Source: an uncultured Clostridia bacterium (GTDB taxonomy: Bacteria > Bacillota > Clostridia > Christensenellales > Aristaeellaceae). From it: a stretch of DNA of 10,988 nt. The stretch covers positions 1 through 10,988 of the forward strand of contig CAMOIA010000025.1 in NCBI GenBank assembly GCA_946615785.1. The letters run 5' to 3'. Every line of letters begins with the position of its first letter. The first letter of the stretch is position 1. The translations under genes were made by a program, and so were the position numbers. The notes under the pieces were generated by a model that was not told the DNA's origin, did not search any database, and worked only from the letters and a program-made list of their open reading frames with translations. Shown here piece after piece: positions 6,855 to 10,988 of this stretch.

Positions 6855-8180
6855 ATGAACACGTTTACCATCACCGTCGCGGGGCTCGGGCGCGGTGTCG
6901 AAGAGGACCTGACCCTCGGCGCGCTCCGCGCCATGAAAGATGCAAAGCGGCTGATCCTTCGCACCGGCCATGTTGACATCGCCTCTTTTCTGCGGGAAGA
7001 AGGAATCGCCTTTGAGACCCTGGACGCGCTGTATGAGAGTGCAGAGGATTTTGAAGCGCTGGACGAGGCCTGCGCAAAGGCCGTGCTGGCCGCGGCAGAG
7101 GAAAGCGACGTGGTCTTCGCCGTGTTCGACCCCTCCACGGACGGCGCGGTGGAGCGTCTCCGGCCCCGGATCAGCCGGATCTATCCTCCCGCCATGCCCG
7201 CGGCCATGGCGGACACGCCGCGCGGGGAAAAACGCGTGGTTTCCGCGAGCGACCTGAAAACCATCTCGTCGCAGGGCACGCTGATCCTGACGGAGCTGAA
7301 CGACGTTTTCCTGGCCGGAACGGCTAAAATGGCGCTCATGGAATTCTGGCCCGCGGACACAAAAGTATACTTTTATCCGCAAAACGCTGCGCACTGGATC
7401 GAAATCCCCCTTGAGGATCTCGACCGGCAGAAAACAGGCGAATACGGCCACCTGTGCACCGCGGCGCTGCTGCCGACGCCCGTTCCAGACAAGGAAAGGT
7501 GCGACGTGGAGGATCTGTTCCGCGTCATGGAAACCCTGCGTGCGCCGGACGGCTGCCCCTGGGACCGGGAACAGACCCACCGGAGCCTGCGCAATTACCT
7601 GATCGAGGAAGCCTACGAAACCGCCGAAGCCGTGGACAAGGAGGAATGGGATCACGTGGCCGAGGAGCTCGGGGACGTGCTTTTGCAGGTCATTTTCCAG
7701 GCGGACATCGGCCGGCAGTACGGCAATTTCGACCTTGGCGACGTGACCACCGCCATCGTGCGCAAAATGATCAAGCGCCATCCGCACGTGTTCGGCAGCC
7801 TGCAAGCGGATACAGGCGAGGAGGTCTCGCGGAACTGGGACGCCATCAAGCGCGGCGAACGCGGTCAGAAAACAGTGGCGGAGAGCATGCGCGACCTGCC
7901 CTCAGGCCTTCCGAGCCTGATGCGGGCCGAAAAGATGCAGGGCCGCGCCGCGCGGGCCGGATACGACCCCGGAACCCTTTCGGATGCGCTTTTGAAGGTG
8001 CAGCTGCTTTCCAAGGGCGCGGAAGGCAAAACCGGAAGCGATCTGGATACGGCCATGGGCGATCTTCTGTTTGCCGCGGTGCAGTCTGTCAGGCTTGCGG
8101 GACTTGAAAGCGAGGCCTGCCTGCAGAGCGCCTGCAGGCGGTTCCTTGCGCAATACGAGGAAATGGAAAAACGTCAATGA
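6855..8180 (+). CDS. yabN: YabN-like fusion of tetrapyrrole-methylase-like domain and MazG pyrophosphohydrolase
   Basis: This is a 441-residue cytoplasmic protein. Residues 1-207 align in layout with the tetrapyrrole (SAM-dependent) methylase-like domain of YabN: ITVAGLGRG at the start, and AKMALMEFWP and IPLEDLDR later. The usual PGHP-type loop is replaced by FDPSTDGA (91-98). Residues 215-441 are MazG, a nucleoside triphosphate pyrophosphohydrolase that hydrolyses NTPs to NMP and PPi. The first MazG unit is intact: GCPWDREQTHRSL, metal-binding Glu251, Glu252 and Glu255 in EEAYE, and Glu271 and Asp274 in EELGD, ending in RHPHVFG (309-314). The second unit starts with PSLMRAEKMQGRAARAGYD but has lost most acidic metal ligands (QLLSKG, AMGDLL). 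The ATG is 4 nt after the flippase stop, and AAAGG (6841-6845) lies inside that upstream gene, so the two are probably translated together. It is somewhat shorter than B. subtilis YabN (about 489 residues). Confidence 0.9.
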   Translation: MNTFTITVAGLGRGVEEDLTLGALRAMKDAKRLILRTGHVDIASFLREEGIAFETLDALYESAEDFEALDEACAKAVLAAAEESDVVFAVFDPSTDGAVERLRPRISRIYPPAMPAAMADTPRGEKRVVSASDLKTISSQGTLILTELNDVFLAGTAKMALMEFWPADTKVYFYPQNAAHWIEIPLEDLDRQKTGEYGHLCTAALLPTPVPDKERCDVEDLFRVMETLRAPDGCPWDREQTHRSLRNYLIEEAYETAEAVDKEEWDHVAEELGDVLLQVIFQADIGRQYGNFDLGDVTTAIVRKMIKRHPHVFGSLQADTGEEVSRNWDAIKRGERGQKTVAESMRDLPSGLPSLMRAEKMQGRAARAGYDPGTLSDALLKVQLLSKGAEGKTGSDLDTAMGDLLFAAVQSVRLAGLESEACLQSACRRFLAQYEEMEKRQ

Positions 8181-8202
8181 GCCCTGTCGCTCGAATTGGG
8201 GC

Positions 8203-8231
8203 TTGCATTCCCCCTTCCCTTTCTGTATAAT
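8203..8231 (+). promoter_or_regulatory. pyr operon promoter upstream of pyrC
   Basis: A perfect TATAAT (8226-8231) has TTGCAT (8203-8208) 17 nt upstream; the -35 keeps only the TTG. Initiation about 7 nt downstream would fall in the CCCCGA run (8235-8240), leaving a leader of just over 20 nt. That leaves no room for a PyrR-type antiterminator/terminator leader before pyrC. The -35 sits between short GGGG (8198-8201) and CCCC (8210-8213) arms. Confidence 0.75.
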
Positions 8232-8248
8232 AGTCCCCGACTGAAAAA

Positions 8249-8254
8249 AAGGAG
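8249..8254 (+). promoter_or_regulatory. pyrC ribosome binding site, supports the GTG start
   Basis: AAGGAG within an A-rich run (AAAAAAAGGAG, ending at 8254) lies 6 nt before the GTG at 8261. No in-frame ATG gives a better fit to the dihydroorotase N-terminus, so GTG is the likely initiator. Confidence 0.8.
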
Positions 8255-8260
8255 CTGCCT

Positions 8261-9526
8261 GTGAAGACTTTATTCAGAAACGGAACGGTATTTTGTGCCG
8301 ACGGCGGGTTCAGACAAGCGGACATTCTTTCCCAGGACGGCGTCGTGATCCGGGTCGCAGACGGGATCGCAGCCGACGCGGATCGTGTTTTCGACCTTCG
8401 CGGTCTCCATATTTTTCCCGGCTTCGCAGATGCGCATGTGCACCTGCGGGAGCCGGGTTTTTCATATAAGGAGACGATCGCTTCCGGCTCCATGGCCTGT
8501 GCCCACGGCGGATACACCACGGTGTGCGCCATGCCGAACCTCGATCCGCCCATTGATTCCGACGCGCATCTGCGCATGGAGGAAGAATTGATCCAAAGGG
8601 ACGCCGTGATCCGCGTGCTGCCCTATGCGAGCATTACCCGCGGAAGGCGCGGGCAGGGCGAGATCGTGGACATGGCCGCGCTGAGCGGACGCGTATGCGG
8701 TTTTTCAGACGACGGCACCGGCGTGAGCGACGAAAACGTGATGCGTCAGGCCATGACGCTTTGCCGGGAGGCCGGCAGCATCATCGCCGCACACTGCGAG
8801 GACCTGTCCCTCATCCCAAAGGGTGCGGCCATTCACGACGGCGCCTATGCGCGCGCGCACGGCCTGCCCGGCATCCCCTCCGAAAGCGAATGGGGGCCGA
8901 TCAAACGCGACCTGGCGTTATGCCGCGAAACCGGGTGCGCTTACCATGTGTGTCATATTTCCGCCAAAGAAAGCCTTGACCTGATTAAAGCGGCCAGGGC
9001 TGAGGGCGTGAACGTCACCTGCGAAACCGCCCCGCATTACCTGCTGCTTTCAGAGGACGACCTTCAGGACGAAGGCCGCTTCAAAATGAACCCGCCGCTT
9101 CGCACAAAAGAAGACCGGGACGCACTGCGGCAGGGGTTCATAAACGGGGACATCGACATGCTCTCCACCGACCATGCACCACACAGTGCGCAGGAAAAGA
9201 GCCGCGGCCTCGCGGGCAGCGCCATGGGCATTGTGGGCATCGAAACCGCCTTCCCGCTGATCTACACGCACTTTGTCAGAACAGGCCTTATGTCCCTCGA
9301 AGCGCTCGTCGACCGCATTTCCCTCGCCGCAAGGCGCAGGTTCCGTCTGGACGGCGGCCTTCTGGAAGGCGGCAGGCTTGAAATGTGCGCCTTCGACCTT
9401 TCCGCAAGCACCGTGATCGACCCCGACACCTTCAAAAGCCTCGGCAGGGCCACGCCCTTTCAGGGCTGGGAGGTATACGGGGTCTGCCGGTACACCGTCT
9501 TCGGGGACCGGGTGCTCGCGTTTTGA
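8261..9526 (+). CDS. pyrC: Dihydroorotase, class I
   Basis: This 421-residue zinc enzyme of the amidohydrolase superfamily catalyses reversible cyclisation of N-carbamoyl-aspartate to dihydroorotate, the third step of de novo pyrimidine synthesis. Metal and substrate motifs appear in the usual order: His59 and His61 with substrate-binding Arg63 in DAHVHLREPG; Asp151 in GFSDDGTG; His178 in AAHCED; His232 in CHISA; CETAPHYLL (254-262); and catalytic Asp304 in STDHAPH. The length and the TPFQGWEVYG ending fit the class I (Bacillus/Aquifex-like) form, not the shorter E. coli type. Translation starts at GTG. The gene is first in a pyrC-pyrK-pyrD cluster with its own promoter; pyrB and the carbamoyl-phosphate synthase genes that often come first are not upstream here. 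The stop is followed by a 52-nt gap before pyrK. No defect is visible. Confidence 0.95.
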   Translation: MKTLFRNGTVFCADGGFRQADILSQDGVVIRVADGIAADADRVFDLRGLHIFPGFADAHVHLREPGFSYKETIASGSMACAHGGYTTVCAMPNLDPPIDSDAHLRMEEELIQRDAVIRVLPYASITRGRRGQGEIVDMAALSGRVCGFSDDGTGVSDENVMRQAMTLCREAGSIIAAHCEDLSLIPKGAAIHDGAYARAHGLPGIPSESEWGPIKRDLALCRETGCAYHVCHISAKESLDLIKAARAEGVNVTCETAPHYLLLSEDDLQDEGRFKMNPPLRTKEDRDALRQGFINGDIDMLSTDHAPHSAQEKSRGLAGSAMGIVGIETAFPLIYTHFVRTGLMSLEALVDRISLAARRRFRLDGGLLEGGRLEMCAFDLSASTVIDPDTFKSLGRATPFQGWEVYGVCRYTVFGDRVLAF

Positions 9527-9578
9527 ACACGAACTCTGCACCATCTTCAGAAACCGCCGCCGGCGGAGAAGGAGGAAC

Positions 9579-10298
9579 ATGACCGCTGTCATCGAAAGCG
9601 TACAGACGCTGAACAAAACCGTCTTCCGCATGGAGCTTTCCGGCGATTTTCACGGAATGCGGCCCGGACAGTTCGCCCAGATCCAGGTGCCGGGCCTGTA
9701 CCTGCGCAGGCCCGTCAGCCTGTGCGATTTTGAAGAAGGGCACATCAGCCTTGTCATCCGCGCCGTCGGAGAGGGCACAAAGCGCCTTCAGGCCATGCGC
9801 CGGGGCGAACAGCTTGACGTGCTCTGCCCGCTCGGGAAGGGCTTTGACACCCAAAAAAGCGGCGATAAACCCCTGCTCATCGGCGGGGGCGTCGGGCTGC
9901 CGCCGATGCTCGCGCTGTGCAAGGCGCTCCTTTCCGAAAAAAAGCAGCCGCGCGTGATCGCAGGCTTCGCCGATGCGGACGACGCCTTTTTGCTGGACGA
10001 TTTTGCCGCCATCGGCGTCGATCCCATCGTTTCGACCGTGGACGGATCGCTTGGCGCAAAGGGATTCGTTACGGACGTCATGCCGAAGGACGGCTTTTCC
10101 TTTCTGTATGCCTGCGGGCCAAAGCCGATGCTGCGCGCCATCTGGGAGCGGACGGACGGACGCGGGGAATACAGCCTGGAGGAACGCATGGGCTGCGGCT
10201 TTGGGGCCTGCATGGGCTGCGCTGTTGAAACTGCGGACGGGATCCGGCGCGTCTGCGCGGACGGCCCCGTCTTTTCCGGAAAGGAGCTGAAATGGTGA
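9579..10298 (+). CDS. pyrK: Dihydroorotate dehydrogenase B, electron transfer subunit (FAD, 2Fe-2S)
   Basis: This 239-residue cytoplasmic flavoprotein passes electrons from the PyrD subunit to NAD in the class 1B dihydroorotate dehydrogenase heterotetramer. The N-terminal ferredoxin-reductase-like barrel carries the FAD motif RRPVS (43-47) and VIRAVGEGT (59-67). The nucleotide-binding domain has LIGGGVGLPPM (100-110) and CGPKPM (179-184). The C-terminal 2Fe-2S motif is complete, with Cys206, Cys211, Cys214 and Cys226 spaced CX4CX2CX11C. The ATG follows a very strong AAGGAGG (9569-9575), though spacing is short at 3 nt. Its last 7 nt overlap the pyrD start, which implies translational coupling of the two subunits. 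Length is slightly below the usual 250-260 residues, with nothing essential missing. Confidence 0.95.
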   Translation: MTAVIESVQTLNKTVFRMELSGDFHGMRPGQFAQIQVPGLYLRRPVSLCDFEEGHISLVIRAVGEGTKRLQAMRRGEQLDVLCPLGKGFDTQKSGDKPLLIGGGVGLPPMLALCKALLSEKKQPRVIAGFADADDAFLLDDFAAIGVDPIVSTVDGSLGAKGFVTDVMPKDGFSFLYACGPKPMLRAIWERTDGRGEYSLEERMGCGFGACMGCAVETADGIRRVCADGPVFSGKELKW

Positions 10299-10988
10299 AG
10301 GATCTTTCCGTACGGCTTGGCGACTGGCAGCTTGACAACCCCGTGATCCCCGCGAGCGGCACCTTCGCCTTCGGGGCGGAGCACGCAAAATACTACGATC
10401 TGAACATTCTCGGCAGCATAGCCGTAAAGGGAACCACCCTCCTGCCAAGAGACGGAAACCCCTCCCCGCGCATCGCGGAATGCCCCGCGGGGCTGCTCAA
10501 TTCCGTCGGGCTGCAGAACCCCGGCGCGCGGCACGTGGCTGCGGTGGAGCTGCAGGCCATCCAAAGCGTTTTCAAAAAGCCCATCGTCATGAACGTGTCC
10601 GGCTTTTGCGAGCGCGACTACGTCGAAGCGGTGGAAATTCTGAACGAATGTAGGAACATCGGCATCTTTGAGATCAACATTTCCTGCCCGAACGTGCACG
10701 GGGGCGGCATGGCCTTCGGCACCGACCCCAAAGCTGCATCGGCCATCACGAAAGCCGTGAAGGCCGTATCCAAAAGGCCTGTCTATGTTAAGCTGAGTCC
10801 GAACGTCACAGACATCGTAGCCATCGCAAAGGCCTGCGAGGACGCGGGCGCGGACGGCCTGAGCCTGATCAACACGCTGCTTGGCATGCGCATCGACCTG
10901 AAAAAGCGTGCGCCGGTGCTGGCAAACAAAATGGGCGGTTATTCCGGGCCCGGCGTGTTCCCCGTGGCCGTACGCATGGTATGGCAGG
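10292..10988 (+). CDS. pyrD: Dihydroorotate dehydrogenase B, catalytic subunit (3' end outside window)
   Basis: The frame runs from the ATG at 10292 to the window edge, giving 232 of about 300 expected residues. The enzyme is an FMN TIM-barrel that oxidises dihydroorotate to orotate, handing electrons to PyrK. Class 1B features are visible: NPVIPASGTFAFG (16-28), Lys46 in AVKGTT, LLNSVGLQNPG (68-78), INISCPNVHGGG (128-139) with active-site base Cys132, VKLSPN (166-171) and NTLLGM (194-199). A cysteine as base, and not serine, marks class 1 enzymes, and the adjacent pyrK marks subtype 1B. AAGGAG (10281-10286) inside pyrK lies 5 nt before the start. The ATGGTGA overlap places the pyrK stop within codons 2-3 of pyrD. 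The missing C-terminal part should hold the remaining FMN phosphate-binding loops. Confidence 0.95.
   Translation, partial: MVKDLSVRLGDWQLDNPVIPASGTFAFGAEHAKYYDLNILGSIAVKGTTLLPRDGNPSPRIAECPAGLLNSVGLQNPGARHVAAVELQAIQSVFKKPIVMNVSGFCERDYVEAVEILNECRNIGIFEINISCPNVHGGGMAFGTDPKAASAITKAVKAVSKRPVYVKLSPNVTDIVAIAKACEDAGADGLSLINTLLGMRIDLKKRAPVLANKMGGYSGPGVFPVAVRMVWQ

Noticed and set aside
8232..8260. PyrR-binding leader or attenuator for the pyr genes
   Set aside because: The predicted leader is only about 20 nt. It shares just AGTCC with the PyrR-binding consensus and has no terminator/antiterminator pair.
9554..9566. CCGCCGGCGG palindrome before the pyrK ribosome binding site
   Set aside because: A perfect palindrome with no loop makes only a tiny hairpin, and such GC runs are expected by composition in this genome.

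Overview
The window looks like a chromosomal housekeeping segment from a GC-rich member of the Bacillota, most likely a Clostridia-type anaerobe. This is inferred from strong AGGAGG-type ribosome binding sites, a gyrB-gyrA operon, a flippase/YabN gene pair like Bacillus subtilis yabM-yabN, and a pyr operon with pyrK plus a class 1B pyrD, which is typical of Gram-positive bacteria. The genus cannot be told from the sequence. Coding DNA is strongly biased to G or C at third positions. This produces long antisense shadow ORFs that I do not regard as genes.

Layout, left to right. (1) Positions 1-378, minus strand: the first 126 codons of an exported HtrA/DegP-like serine protease, cut by the left edge. 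(2) Positions 379-643: a divergent AT-richer intergenic region with a convincing extended -10 promoter for the gyrase genes. (3) Positions 644-5134: gyrB and gyrA, 21 nt apart, both complete. (4) Positions 5135-5251: two strong inverted repeats, the first probably a terminator or attenuator. (5) Positions 5252-8180: a MurJ/SpoVB-superfamily membrane flippase and, 4 nt downstream, a YabN-type protein with a tetrapyrrole-methylase-like domain fused to MazG. (6) Positions 8181-8260: a sigma-A type promoter and short leader. (7) Positions 8261-10988: pyrC (GTG start), pyrK and the first 232 codons of pyrD, cut by the right edge.

Functionally there are three blocks besides the protease. GyrB2GyrA2 is the negative-supercoiling topoisomerase. 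The flippase/YabN pair probably links envelope lipid-precursor export with nucleotide-pool housekeeping only through inherited synteny. PyrC, PyrK and PyrD catalyse consecutive steps of de novo UMP synthesis: cyclisation to dihydroorotate, then NAD-linked oxidation to orotate.

I found no mobile element, CRISPR array, tRNA, rRNA or obviously new system. The points worth a second look are modest: an alanine at the key quinolone-contact position of GyrA, a Tyr-Gly hexanucleotide repeat in the protease, degenerate signature loops in the YabN-like protein, and structured DNA before the flippase and around the pyrC start site.
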